Assembly: GCF_014650995.1 (NCBI RefSeq)
Contig: NZ_BMWA01000027.1
Span: forward strand, 62,001-126,000
From: Streptomyces viridiviolaceus
GTDB taxonomy: Bacteria; Actinomycetota; Actinomycetes; Streptomycetales; Streptomycetaceae
Direction: 5' to 3'
DNA length: 64,000 nucleotides
Shown here: positions 8,757 through 17,736 of the stretch, in pieces
How positions within the stretch are numbered: the stretch's first letter is position 1
How the letters are laid out: the number at the start of each line of letters is the position of its first letter
Translations under genes and position numbers: made by a program
Notes under the pieces: model-generated
The model's database searches: none
Seen by the model: only the letters and a program-made list of their open reading frames with translations
Told to the model about the DNA's origin: nothing

Positions 8757-11204
8757 TCACGGCCGCAGCGTCTCCTCCAGTTCCCCTGTCACCGCAGCCG
8801 CCTCCTCCCCCGGCAGCGGCGCTCCCTCCGGACCGGTCACGTAGAAGGCGTCGACCGCGTTGGAGCCCAGGGTCGACACGTGCGCGCTGCGCACCCGCAC
8901 CCCCGCCCCCTCCAGGGCCCGGCCGATCCGGAACAGCAGCCCCGGCGCGTCCTGGGCGCGGACCTCGATCACCGTGGCCAGGCGCGAGGCGGCCGAGGCG
9001 ACCGTCACACGCGGCGGCGGCGCGACCACGCCCCGCCGCCGGGGGTAGGCGGCGTCCCGCTCGGCGAGGCGGGCGGCGACGTCCAGGGAGCCGTCCAGGG
9101 CCCGGACGAGGTCGGCGCGCAGCCGGGCGGCCTGGGGCAGGGAACCGTACTCGGCGGCGACCCGCCACTGCAGCAGCAGGACGGAGCCTTCGACGCCGTC
9201 CGGCAGCGGGAGGGCGCGCAGCTCGGCCGTGCGCACGGTCAGCCGGTGCAGGGCCAGGACGCCGGCGGCCGCCGGGAGCACGCCGGGCTGGTCCGGTACG
9301 GCGATCAGCAGCTCCACGCCGAGGGGCTCCGGTCCGCCGGCCGCCTCGCGCTCCGCCGGCGGCTCGGTCTGGGCCCGCAGTGCCAGCACGGGGCCGCCCG
9401 TGCGGAACGCCTCCAGGGCGAGCCGTTCATGCTCGGCGGTGGGCGCGGCGGCCTCGGGGTCGGCCGGGACGTCACCGGCGAGTACCGCCGAGACCCGCTT
9501 GACCAGGTCGGCCACCAGGGAGCCGCGCCAGGAGGACCAGGCGGCCGGCCCGGTGGCCAGGGCGTCCGCCTCGGTCAGGGCGTGCAGCAGTTCCAGGGTG
9601 CTCGGCGTGCCGACCGCCTCGGCGACGGAGCGCACGGTGGCCGGGTCGTCGAGGTCACGCCGGGTGGCGGTCTCGACGAGGAGCAGGTGGTGACGGACCA
9701 GCGTGGCGAGAACGGCCACGTCGGCGCGGTCGAAGCCGATGCGCGCGGCCACGTCCCGGGCGATGGTCTCGCCCGCCACGGAGTGGTCGCCGGGCCAGCC
9801 CTTGCCGATGTCGTGCAGCAGCGCGGCGACCAGGAGCAGGTCGGGGCGGTGCACGCGGCGGGCGAACTCGGCGGCGCGCACGGCCGTCTCGATCAGGTGC
9901 CGGTCGACGGTCCAGATGTGCACGGCGTTGCGCTGCGGGCGGCAGCGGACCCGCTCCCAGTCCGGGAGGAGTCGCGTGATCAGCCCTTCCGCCTCCAGCG
10001 CCTCCCAGACCTGCACGGTGGGTCGGCCGGAGCCCAGCAGGGTCACCAGCTGTTCGCGCGCCTCGGCCGGCCAGGGGGTGGGCAGGGGGCGTGCGGTGGC
10101 CGCCAGCCGTCGTACGGCGTGCAGCGAGAGCGGAAGGCCGGCCTGTGCGGCGGCGGCCGCGGCACGCAAGGGGAGCACCGGATCGCGTTCGGGGCGTGCG
10201 GTGCGGGCGAGCACCACCTCGCCGTCCTGCTCGACGACGCCCTCCGCGAGCGGGGTGCGCTCGGCGACCGGTTTGCCGCCGCCCAGCATGGCGCGCAGGC
10301 GGGGACGCACGGAGCGCGACCGCAGCACGCGCCCCACTTCCCGCCAGGTGACGTCACTGGCGTAGGAGATGACCCGCGCCGCCTCGTACACCTGGCGCAG
10401 CAGCACGTCGGCGTCCAGCAGGCCCAGCTCGGCCGCCACCTGGTCCTGTTCCTGCAGGGCCAGCCGGTCGGTCGCCCGGCCGGTCGCCAGGTGGAGCGCG
10501 TCCCGTACGTCGAGCAGCCGGCGCCGGGCGTCGGCGAGGCCCTCGCGCGGGGCGTCCGCCAGCCAGGAGGCGGCGACGGCACGCAGGGCGGTGGCGTCGC
10601 GCAGACCGCCCCGGGCCTCCTTGAGGTCGGGTTCCAGCAGGTACTGCAGCTCGCCCTGGCGCTCGGCGCGGTCGGCGCACAGCTCCTGGAGTTCGGGGAG
10701 GCGCCGGGGGGCCTGGTTGCGCCAGTCGGCGAGCACGGCCGTGCGCAGGCCGGCGGTCAGTCCCAGGTCGCCGGCGAGGTGGCGGGCGTCCAGCAGTCCG
10801 AGCTGGACCTTGAGGTCGTCCCCGGCCGTCTTCCGGGCCTCGGCCGGTGTGCGGACTGAGTGGTCGAGGGCGAGGCCGAGGTCCCACACGGGGTACCAGA
10901 GTCGGTCGGCGAGGGCGGCGACCGCCTTGTCGTCACTGCCGTCGTGCAGCAGGAGCAGGTCCAGGTCGCTGCGCGGGGACAGCTCGCCGCGGCCGTAGCC
11001 GCCGACCGCGACGAGCGATGCGCCGCGGAGCCCCGCGGCCGCCGCGTCGAAGAGGCCGGACAGCCAGTCGTCCGTCAGTTCGGCGAGGGCCGTACGGCGC
11101 GGCGGCCCGGACCGCGCCCCCTCGGTGAGGAGGCGCAGCCGGGCCGCCGCGTAGCCGCTGGGTCCCGAGTCCACTGCTTCTTTCGTCACGTCCGTACTCG
11201 TCAC
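8757..11204 (-). CDS. glnD: PII uridylyl/adenylyltransferase GlnD
   Basis: GlnD modifies the PII protein GlnK. In S. coelicolor the modification is adenylylation of Tyr51 rather than uridylylation. The 815-residue product has the nucleotidyltransferase motif GGYGRGELSPRSDLDLLLL near residue 70. It has an HD domain (AALLHDIGKGWPGDHS) for demodification, and two C-terminal ACT domains (LLIAVPDQPGVL and EVRAQDAPGLLFRIGRAL) that sense glutamine. The GTG start at 11204 has AGGAG 8 bp upstream. It is third in amtB-glnK-glnD, 24 bp after glnK. The sequence does not show which nucleotide is transferred. Confidence 0.95.
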   Translation of the reverse strand: MTSTDVTKEAVDSGPSGYAAARLRLLTEGARSGPPRRTALAELTDDWLSGLFDAAAAGLRGASLVAVGGYGRGELSPRSDLDLLLLHDGSDDKAVAALADRLWYPVWDLGLALDHSVRTPAEARKTAGDDLKVQLGLLDARHLAGDLGLTAGLRTAVLADWRNQAPRRLPELQELCADRAERQGELQYLLEPDLKEARGGLRDATALRAVAASWLADAPREGLADARRRLLDVRDALHLATGRATDRLALQEQDQVAAELGLLDADVLLRQVYEAARVISYASDVTWREVGRVLRSRSVRPRLRAMLGGGKPVAERTPLAEGVVEQDGEVVLARTARPERDPVLPLRAAAAAAQAGLPLSLHAVRRLAATARPLPTPWPAEAREQLVTLLGSGRPTVQVWEALEAEGLITRLLPDWERVRCRPQRNAVHIWTVDRHLIETAVRAAEFARRVHRPDLLLVAALLHDIGKGWPGDHSVAGETIARDVAARIGFDRADVAVLATLVRHHLLLVETATRRDLDDPATVRSVAEAVGTPSTLELLHALTEADALATGPAAWSSWRGSLVADLVKRVSAVLAGDVPADPEAAAPTAEHERLALEAFRTGGPVLALRAQTEPPAEREAAGGPEPLGVELLIAVPDQPGVLPAAAGVLALHRLTVRTAELRALPLPDGVEGSVLLLQWRVAAEYGSLPQAARLRADLVRALDGSLDVAARLAERDAAYPRRRGVVAPPPRVTVASAASRLATVIEVRAQDAPGLLFRIGRALEGAGVRVRSAHVSTLGSNAVDAFYVTGPEGAPLPGEEAAAVTGELEETLRP

Positions 11205-11228
11205 CCGGCGACTCCTGTTCTGTGGTGG

Positions 11229-11567
11229 TCAGAGCGCGTCGGGGCCGCGCTCGCCGGTGCGGACCCGGACGGCCGTGTCGACCGGGACCGACCAGACCTT
11301 GCCGTCACCGATCTTGCCGGTACGGGCCGCCTTGACGACGACCTCGATGAGCTGTTCGGCGTCGTCGTCCTCGACCAGCACCTCGATGCGGATCTTGGGC
11401 ACCAGGTCGACCGTGTACTCGGCACCCCGGTAGACCTCGGTGTGGCCGCGCTGGCGGCCGTAGCCGCTGGCCTCCGTGACCGTGAGTCCCTGGACTCCGA
11501 AGGCCTGGAGGGCCTCCTTGATCTCGTCGAGCCGGTGCGGCTTCACGACGGCGGTGATGAGCTTCAT
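11229..11567 (-). CDS. glnK: nitrogen regulatory PII protein GlnK
   Basis: A 112-residue PII signalling trimer subunit. It starts MKLITAVVKPHRLDEIKEAL. The T-loop has the modifiable tyrosine at residue 51 (GAEYTVDLVPK), and the B-loop and C-terminal signatures are TGKIGDGKVWSVPVD and VRVRTGERG. PII integrates ATP/ADP, 2-oxoglutarate and glutamine status and can bind AmtB to block ammonium uptake. The ATG overlaps the amtB stop (ATGA), so translation is coupled. In Streptomyces the partner GlnD adenylylates Tyr51. Confidence 0.97.
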   Translation of the reverse strand: MKLITAVVKPHRLDEIKEALQAFGVQGLTVTEASGYGRQRGHTEVYRGAEYTVDLVPKIRIEVLVEDDDAEQLIEVVVKAARTGKIGDGKVWSVPVDTAVRVRTGERGPDAL

Positions 11568-12904
11568 GCGTCCACCTTCTTGCTCTCGGCCTGGCCCGCG
11601 TGGGCGGGCACGGCGGTCGTCCGGGCAGCACCGCCGCCGGCGCCGCTGAAGTCGTATGCGGTCTCGGCGTGCTCGGCCTGGTCGATGCCGGCCACCTCCT
11701 CGTCCTCCGACACTCGCATGCCGATCGTCTTGTGCAGGACGAGGGCGAGGAGGGCGGAGACGACCAGGGAGTAGGCGAGGACGCCGAAGACACCGGCGCA
11801 CTGCTTCCAGAACTGGTCGAGGCCACCGCCGTAGAAGAGACCCGCGACGTCGGACTGGCCCTTGCCGGTGGCGAAGAAGCCGATGAGCAGGGAGCCGAGG
11901 ATGCCGCCGACGAGGTGGACGCCTACGACGTCGAGGGAGTCGTCGTAGCCGAACCGGTACTTCAGGCCGACGGCCATGGCGCACAGCACACCGGCGATGA
12001 CGCCGACGGCGATGGCGCCGAGCGGGGAGACCGCACCGCCGGCCGGGGTGATGGCGACGAGGCCCGAGACCGCGCCGGAGGCGGCGCCCAGCGTGGTGAA
12101 CGCGCCGTGGCGGATCTTCTCGTAGGCGAGCCAGCCGAGGACGGCCGCACCGGTGGCGACCTGCGTGTTGACGAACATCAGCGCGCCGACGCCGTCGTCG
12201 TTGCCGAGCCACGAGCCGGCGTTGAAGCCGAACCAGCCGAACCACAGCAGCCCTGCGCCGAGCATGACCAGCGGCAGGCTGTGCGGACGCATCGGGTCCT
12301 TCTTGAAGCCGATCCGCTTGCCGATGACGAGGATCACGCCGAGCGCCGCGGCGCCCGCGTTGATGTGGACGGCCGTACCGCCGGCGAAGTCGATCACGCC
12401 CAGTTCGAAGGCCCAGCCGCCGGCGCCCCAGACCCAGTGGGCCACGGGGAAGTAGACGACCGTGGCCCACAGCGCGATGAACAGCGCCCAGGCCGTGAAC
12501 TTCACGCGGTCCGCGAGGGCTCCGCTGATCAGGGCGGGGGTGAGGATCGCGAACATCAGCTGGAAGACCAGGAACACGAAGACGGGGATGGTGTAGCCGT
12601 CCCACAGCTCGGTCAGGCCGATGTTGCTGAGGCCGACCCAGTCGGAGTTCCAGCCGATGAGGCTGCCGGAGTCGGTGCCGAACGCCATGGAGAAGCCGTA
12701 CAGCACCCACAGGACGGTGACGATCCCGAGGCTGATGAAACTCATCATCAGCATGTTCAGGGTGCTCTTGACGCGGACCATGCCTCCGTAGAAGAAGGCC
12801 AGGGCCGGGGTCATGAGCATCACCAGGGCGGAGCAGATGAGCATGAAGCCTGTGTTGGCGGCAGAGAGCTCCGTCTCTGCGGCAAGCGTGATGGCTGGAG
12901 CCAT
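11564..12904 (-). CDS. amtB: ammonium transporter AmtB
   Basis: A 446-residue ammonium channel of the Amt/MEP/Rh family with about eleven membrane helices. Family landmarks include FFYGGMVRVKSTLNMLMMSF near the start, DFAGGTAVHINAGAAALG in the middle and the long C-terminal cytoplasmic tail that contacts PII. The N-terminus (MAPAITLAAETELSAANTGFML) is hydrophobic enough to act as a signal region. It is the first gene of amtB-glnK-glnD. A GlnR-type site lies upstream, so induction under nitrogen limitation by GlnR is expected; that regulation is known for S. coelicolor and inferred here. Confidence 0.96.
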   Translation of the reverse strand: MAPAITLAAETELSAANTGFMLICSALVMLMTPALAFFYGGMVRVKSTLNMLMMSFISLGIVTVLWVLYGFSMAFGTDSGSLIGWNSDWVGLSNIGLTELWDGYTIPVFVFLVFQLMFAILTPALISGALADRVKFTAWALFIALWATVVYFPVAHWVWGAGGWAFELGVIDFAGGTAVHINAGAAALGVILVIGKRIGFKKDPMRPHSLPLVMLGAGLLWFGWFGFNAGSWLGNDDGVGALMFVNTQVATGAAVLGWLAYEKIRHGAFTTLGAASGAVSGLVAITPAGGAVSPLGAIAVGVIAGVLCAMAVGLKYRFGYDDSLDVVGVHLVGGILGSLLIGFFATGKGQSDVAGLFYGGGLDQFWKQCAGVFGVLAYSLVVSALLALVLHKTIGMRVSEDEEVAGIDQAEHAETAYDFSGAGGGAARTTAVPAHAGQAESKKVDA

Positions 12905-13022
12905 CGGCGTCTCCTCGTCGTCGGTACGGCCCCGTGCGGGCGAAGCCTCAGCGGGAATGAGGGGTGGGCCGGTTATGCGCCACGAGATTGGCGCAGCGCG
13001 GTTTCGGTGGACGCCCCTCGTT

Positions 13023-13058
13023 GTTTCACCGCCGTGACGAAGGCGCCGTACGTGTTAC
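13023..13058 (-). promoter_or_regulatory. candidate GlnR-binding site upstream of amtB
   Basis: On the minus strand a GTCAC half-site (13034-13038) is followed after 6 bp by GAAAC (13023-13027), matching the GlnR pattern gTnAc-n6-GaAAc. A second GTAAC lies at 13054-13058, 20 bp from the first a-site instead of the ideal 22. The site is about 120 bp upstream of the amtB start. The rest of the 317-bp gap towards nsdA shows no gene. Confidence 0.6.
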
Positions 13059-13221
13059 GCGTCGATGAACTGCCTGATGTCGGACCGCGCGATCGTTATC
13101 GTGACGCAACGTTCCGCGACGGGACGCAGACCGGCCGCGGACGGCCTCCGAAATGACTGGCATGGGGGAGCCGAGTCGGGCAGTTCGGGAGGGCCGGCCG
13201 CGGCCGGGGCTCATCGGGGTT

Positions 13222-14715
13222 TCAGACCGCTTCGGCGGTCTCCGGCAGTTCGGCGGCGAGCCGCTCGGTGAGGTCGACGACCTCACCGAGGTCGCCGAAG
13301 TCGCGTACGGCCGTGTCGACGGTCTTGCGGATACGGGTGTTGACGCGTTCGGAACGGACCTTCTTGGCGATTTTCATGGCGTCGGCGGCGAGCACCGTGC
13401 TCTCCTCGGGCTCGCGGCGCAGCAGGTGCACGGTGGCCATGCCGATCAGGTTCAGCGCGTACGACCGCTGGTGTTCGGCGTCGGCGGCGAACAGCTCGAC
13501 GGCCCGGCGCATCAGCGGCTCGGCGAGGGAGGCGTACGCGGGGCTGCGGCCTGCGACGTAGGCGAGGTCACGGAAGGAGTGGGAGTTCTCGCCGTACAGC
13601 TCGGCCTCGGAGAAGAAGCGGATCCAGTCGGGGTCCGGCTCGTCCCACTCGTCGGCCTCGGCGAAGGTGTCCTCGGCCATGCGTACCGCGCGCTTGCACC
13701 GGCCCGGCTGTCCCATGTTGGCGTAGGCGCGGGCCTCCATCGCATACAGCATCGACTGGGTGCGCGGGCTCGCGCAGTCCCGGCTGCCGTACTGCGCGAG
13801 GTGGATCAGCTCCAGGGCGTCGTCGGGCCGGCCGAGGTGGATCATCTGGCGGCTCATGCTGGAGAGGATGTAGGAACCGAGCGGCCGGTCGCCCGCCTCC
13901 TTGGCGGCGTGCAGGGCGAGCACGAAGTACTTCTGCGCGGTGGGCTGCAGCCCGACGTCGTACGACATCCAGCCGGCCAGTTCGGCGAGCTCGGCGGCGA
14001 CCTTGAACAGCCTGGTCCGGGTCTCCTCCGTCTGGGGTTCCTGCAGCAGGTCGGTCACCTCGTGCAGCTGGCCGACCACCGCCTTGCGGCGCAGCCCGCC
14101 GCCGCACTGGGCGTCCCAGCGCCGGAACATCACCGTGGTGGACTCCAGCAGGTCCAGCTCCGGCTTGGACAGGCGCCCACGCGCGCGAGAGGCGGGCACG
14201 GGCTCGCGCTCGGACCGGGGGGCCGGCGGCGTGGGCACGAGCCAGCGCTGCATGGGCTCGATGAGGGACGGGCCCGCGGAGAGGGCCAGCGAGGTTCCGA
14301 GGAAGCCGCGCCGCGCCAGCATCAGGTCGCTGCGCGAGAACTCGCTGAGCAGGGCCACGGTCTGCGGGCCCGTCCAGGGGAGGTCGACGCCGGTCGTGGA
14401 CGGTGAGGGGCGGGTGGCGCGCAGACCCAGGTCCTCGACGGAGACGACGACGCCGAAACGCTCGGAGAACAGCTCGGACAGGATGCGGGGGATCGGCTCG
14501 CGCGGATTCTCGCCGTCGAGCCAGCGGCGCACGCGCGAGGTGTCCGTGGAGATGTGGTTGGCGCCGAGCTGGCGGGCCCGGCGGTTGACCTGCCGGGCCA
14601 GCTCGCCCTTGGACCAGCCGCTGCGGGCGAACCAGGAGGTGAGCAGCTCGTTGGGGCGCTTGTCGGCGTGCGTCTCGTTCGCAGCGCCCGTTCCGCTTTC
14701 GCCGTTGCCGCTCAC
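13222..14715 (-). CDS. nsdA: NsdA-like TPR-domain differentiation regulator
   Basis: A 497-residue protein resembling NsdA, a negative regulator of aerial growth and antibiotic production in S. coelicolor. The N-terminus (RPNELLTSWFARSGWSKGELARQVNRRARQ) reads like a helix-turn-helix unit. It is followed by IPRILSELFSERFG and then alpha-helical, Ala/Leu-rich repeats consistent with tetratricopeptide repeats (from about residue 200 to the end). The GTG at 14715 is chosen because upstream codons are low-complexity; the ribosome site is weak. It is divergent from a prim-pol-like gene across a 446-bp region. The identification comes from memory of the family and locus. Confidence 0.85.
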   Translation of the reverse strand: MSGNGESGTGAANETHADKRPNELLTSWFARSGWSKGELARQVNRRARQLGANHISTDTSRVRRWLDGENPREPIPRILSELFSERFGVVVSVEDLGLRATRPSPSTTGVDLPWTGPQTVALLSEFSRSDLMLARRGFLGTSLALSAGPSLIEPMQRWLVPTPPAPRSEREPVPASRARGRLSKPELDLLESTTVMFRRWDAQCGGGLRRKAVVGQLHEVTDLLQEPQTEETRTRLFKVAAELAELAGWMSYDVGLQPTAQKYFVLALHAAKEAGDRPLGSYILSSMSRQMIHLGRPDDALELIHLAQYGSRDCASPRTQSMLYAMEARAYANMGQPGRCKRAVRMAEDTFAEADEWDEPDPDWIRFFSEAELYGENSHSFRDLAYVAGRSPAYASLAEPLMRRAVELFAADAEHQRSYALNLIGMATVHLLRREPEESTVLAADAMKIAKKVRSERVNTRIRKTVDTAVRDFGDLGEVVDLTERLAAELPETAEAV

Positions 14716-15161
14716 TGGAACGCCCCCATCCCTACAGACCACCTGTCGCCGAGTGCGCCAAGCCTTATCAGAATGCCGGTGCGGACGGCCGCTCGTCCGG
14801 CGGATGCCACCCTTCGAACGGGAAGCCCTGTTGCCTCCGGCATACCCGTCCGGGCATGTGCCCCGAGGCTTCGTGCACACAAAGTAATCCTACGATCACC
14901 CGTCCAGCCATGGCGATCCCTGAAACGCCACCATTCGCCACCCCTTCGAATGAACTCACGTCGGCCGCCGCGCGATTCACTTGACATAGGACAACCGCAG
15001 GCGGGTGCAGCGGTGCACCCCGGGGCGTGCACCGAAGAGTGCACCACCCTCGCCGCTTCCACGCGCCGTCTGAATCGCGCGGCACTGGGGAGTTGGAAAC
15101 AGAGAGTCACGTTTCGCGTCCGCTGCGTAACCGCCGGTGCGTCGGACCCGTTGGAGGGGGT
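14716..15161. promoter_or_regulatory. divergent promoter region of nsdA and the prim-pol gene, with GTGCAC cluster
   Basis: A 446-bp non-coding region between divergent genes. A TTGACA hexamer sits at 14981-14986 on the plus strand without a clear -10 partner. The palindromic hexamer GTGCAC occurs at 15013, 15027 and 15039, with GTGCAG at 15005 and one more GTGCAC at 14873. A strong ribosome site (GGAGGGGG) ends the region just before the ATG at 15162. Confidence 0.5.
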
Positions 15162-15827
15162 ATGGGCTTCACGATCGGCAGCAGTCGAGGCATGCGCGAC
15201 ATCCGGTCCGGTTCGCGCCGTCGCGGCCGCGCGTCGGAGTGCACCGCCGTGGCCGAGTTCACCGGCCTGTGGGGGTGGGACGTGGTGCCGGGGGCACGGG
15301 CCGCCGCGGGCGCCTGCTCCTGCGGCCGGCGCGGCTGCCGGGCGCCCGGCGCGCACCCTCTGGACTTCGCGCCGGAGGTCCCCGCCGGGTCGACCCTGGA
15401 CGCGGCGACCGACGCCTGGTCCGAGTTCCCGGGCGCCGCGGTGATGCTGCCGGTCGGACGGACCTTCGACGTGATCGAGGTGGCCGAGGCCGCCGGACAC
15501 CGGGCGCTGGCGCGGCTGGAACGCATGGGCCTCCCCCTCGGCCCGGTCACGGCGACCCCGCAGGGCCGCGCCCAGTTCTTCGTCGCCCCGGGCGCCGCCG
15601 CCGAGCTGCCCCGGCTGCTGTACCGCATGGGCTGGGACGACCCGTCCGCTCTGGACCTGCGCGGCCTCGGCCCCGGTACGTACGTCACGGCGCCGCCCTC
15701 GGACCGCGGCGGCCGGGGCCCGGTGCGCTGGCTGCGCCCGCCGGCCCTCGACTCGGCCACGAAACCGCCGACGGCACGACTGCTGCTGGGGACGCTGGCG
15801 TACGTCGCCCACCGGTCACGGGCCTAG
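15162..15827 (+). CDS. small prim-pol (bifunctional primase/polymerase N-terminal) domain protein, probably degenerate
   Basis: A 221-residue protein resembling the N-terminal domain of bifunctional DNA primase/polymerases. A cysteine cluster, CSCGRRGCRAPGAHPLDF at about residues 48-65, matches the CxCG..C..GxHP signature of that family. Further on, FDVIEVAEAAGH occupies the place where catalytic aspartates normally occur, and the DxD pair is not seen. So I expect the fold but doubt catalysis. The ATG is fixed by GGAGGGGG immediately upstream. It is divergent from nsdA and is conserved at this locus in Streptomyces as I recall. Its function is unknown. Confidence 0.72.
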   Translation: MGFTIGSSRGMRDIRSGSRRRGRASECTAVAEFTGLWGWDVVPGARAAAGACSCGRRGCRAPGAHPLDFAPEVPAGSTLDAATDAWSEFPGAAVMLPVGRTFDVIEVAEAAGHRALARLERMGLPLGPVTATPQGRAQFFVAPGAAAELPRLLYRMGWDDPSALDLRGLGPGTYVTAPPSDRGGRGPVRWLRPPALDSATKPPTARLLLGTLAYVAHRSRA

Positions 15828-16284
15828 GGATCGGTCCCTGAGGTTCGGGTGCCGGCCCTGAGCCGGCGGTCCCCCGCGGCATCGGCTTCGCTCCCAGGAC
15901 CCGGGCGCGCACCGCAACGGCCGCGGACCGCGACCGACCCGGAACCCGGCGACCAGACCACCGCCCCCGGCGCGGGCAACGACACCGACCCCCGGGACCG
16001 CCAGGCCGGCCCGAAACCCCGCCGACATCGGCCCAAAACCGACAGCCGACCCGAAACCCCCTAGCCCCCGAAACCGACGGACCGGCCCCAAACTCGGCCG
16101 ACAGCGACCCCAAGATCGACAGCCGACCCGGAAACCCCACCGGCACCGGCCCCAAGCCCGACGGGCGGGTCCGGAACCGTAGCGGTCCCCGCAAGTCCGG
16201 CGGGCCGCTCCGGACCCCCTCGGCACGCCTGCCAAGACCGACCCACCCGGCCCGACAGGCCATCGGGCCCGCGCCCGGCACGAC
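15828..16284. repeat. non-coding field of degenerate about 40-bp repeats
   Basis: Between the prim-pol gene and the ftsY terminator lies about 450 bp with no credible gene. Two imperfect units, 16021-16059 and 16097-16137, share the core CGACAGCCGACCCGAAACCC (one inserted G in the second), about 78 bp apart. Weaker copies with the words CCGACC, GAAACCC and CGGCCC run through the flanks. Composition is strongly strand-asymmetric (C and A on the plus strand). Confidence 0.5.
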
Positions 16285-16325
16285 GAAGCGCCCGCCCCCG
16301 GCTGTAGCTGGGGGACGGGCGCTTC
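16285..16325 (-). terminator. strong hairpin terminator downstream of ftsY
   Basis: GAAGCGCCCG and CCCCC pair with GGGGG, a bulged A, and CGGGCGCTTC around a 10-nt loop, ending about 30 bp past the ftsY stop. This is a clear Streptomyces-style terminator; it may also act on the other strand. Confidence 0.8.
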
Positions 16326-16353
16326 CTCGTGTGCGCGCCGGCGCGCGGCGGTG

Positions 16354-17562
16354 TCAGTCGCCGATAAGCGCATCCACGAACGCCTCCGGCTCGAACGGCG
16401 CCAGGTCGTCGGCGCCCTCGCCCAGTCCGACCAGCTTGACCGGCACGCCCAGCTCGCGCTGCACCGCGACCACGATGCCGCCCTTGGCGGTGCCGTCCAG
16501 CTTGGTCAGCACGATGCCGGTGATGTCGACGACCTCGGCGAAGACCCGGGCCTGGATCAGGCCGTTCTGGCCAGTGGTGGCGTCGAGCACGAGCAGCACC
16601 TCGTCCAGCGGGGCGTGCTTCTCCACGACGCGCTTGACCTTGCCCAGCTCGTCCATCAGGCCGGCCTTGTTGTGCAGGCGGCCGGCGGTGTCGATGAGCA
16701 CGACGTCGGCGCCGATCTCCTTGCCCTCCTTGACCGCGTCGAAGGCGACGGAGGCCGGGTCGCCGCCCTCCGGACCACGCACGGTGTGGGCGCCGACCCG
16801 CTCGCCCCAGGTCTGGAGCTGGTCGGCGGCGGCGGCGCGGAAGGTGTCGGCGGCGCCGAGCACGACACTGCGGCCGTCGGCGACCAGGACCCGGGCGAGC
16901 TTGCCGGTGGTGGTGGTCTTGCCGGTGCCGTTGACACCGACGACCATGACGATGCCGGGCTTGCTGATGGCGGGCTCGGTCTTGACCTCGCGGTCCATGT
17001 CCGCGCCGACCAGGGTGACCAGCTCTTCGCGGAGCAGCCCGCGCAGCTCTTCCGGCGTGCGCGTGCCGAGGACCTTCACACGCTCACGCAGGCGCTCGAC
17101 CAGTTCCTGGGTGGGCTGCACACCGACATCGGCGGTGAGCAGCGTGTCCTCGATCTCCTCCCACGTGTCCTCGTCGAGGTGCTCGCGGGAGAGCAGCGTC
17201 AGCAGGCCCTTGCCGAGGGCGTTCTGCGAACGGGAGAGGCGGGTACGGAGCCGGACCAGACGGCCGGCGGTGGGCTCGGGAACCTCGATCTGCGGGATCT
17301 CGAGCTCTTCGACGACGGGCGGTTCCTCGACGGTGGTGGTGCCGCCGTCGGGGAGGTCTACCTCCTCTATCGTCCGGCGCGGTTCGTCGCGGGGCGTCTC
17401 GGCCTCGTCGCCGACGTGCGGCTCGGCCGGAGGGGCGGTGATGTCGGGCGCCGAGGGAGGGGGCGGAGGCAGTTGCTTCTTGCGGCGACTGCCGATGACC
17501 AGCCCGCCGAGCGCGCCGATCACGACCACGGCGATGACTACAGCAAGGATGACGATGTCCAT
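16354..17562 (-). CDS. ftsY: SRP receptor GTPase FtsY
   Basis: FtsY docks the SRP-ribosome complex at the membrane and pairs with Ffh. The 402-residue product has an N-terminal membrane segment (IVILAVVIAVVVIGALGGLVI), an acidic proline-rich A domain, and the N-G core with GVNGTGKTTTTGKLA, DTAGRLHNK and LTKLDGTAKGG. It ends in the family signature VKLVGLGEGADDLAPFEPEAFVDAL. The ATG at 17562 places the membrane segment at the very N-terminus. An in-frame ATG at 17583, with GAGGGG 3 bp before it, is the alternative. A hairpin follows the stop. Confidence 0.96.
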   Translation of the reverse strand: MDIVILAVVIAVVVIGALGGLVIGSRRKKQLPPPPPSAPDITAPPAEPHVGDEAETPRDEPRRTIEEVDLPDGGTTTVEEPPVVEELEIPQIEVPEPTAGRLVRLRTRLSRSQNALGKGLLTLLSREHLDEDTWEEIEDTLLTADVGVQPTQELVERLRERVKVLGTRTPEELRGLLREELVTLVGADMDREVKTEPAISKPGIVMVVGVNGTGKTTTTGKLARVLVADGRSVVLGAADTFRAAAADQLQTWGERVGAHTVRGPEGGDPASVAFDAVKEGKEIGADVVLIDTAGRLHNKAGLMDELGKVKRVVEKHAPLDEVLLVLDATTGQNGLIQARVFAEVVDITGIVLTKLDGTAKGGIVVAVQRELGVPVKLVGLGEGADDLAPFEPEAFVDALIGD

Positions 17563-17736
17563 AACCCGTCCAGTATCAGTCATGGGCCCCTCGGACACCC
17601 CGCTTGTGACTTCCTCCAAAGGACAAAGGCCCCTGGAAGGAAGGAGTCGGATCAAAGTACGATGGTAGATGCCGCGTCAACGCGCGTAGAGTCCCGACCG
17701 GCCCCTCTTCCCACGATCGAGGCACGGACCCCCCAC

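Noticed and set aside
12905..13221. Possible small gene between amtB and nsdA
   Set aside because: Frames are Arg/Pro-rich shadows without ribosome sites; the GlnR-like site explains the region better.
16351..17736. Long 5' extension of the NCS1 permease frame
   Set aside because: It runs antisense to ftsY and lacks family similarity; the permease opening begins at 17737, or at most the ATG at 17668.
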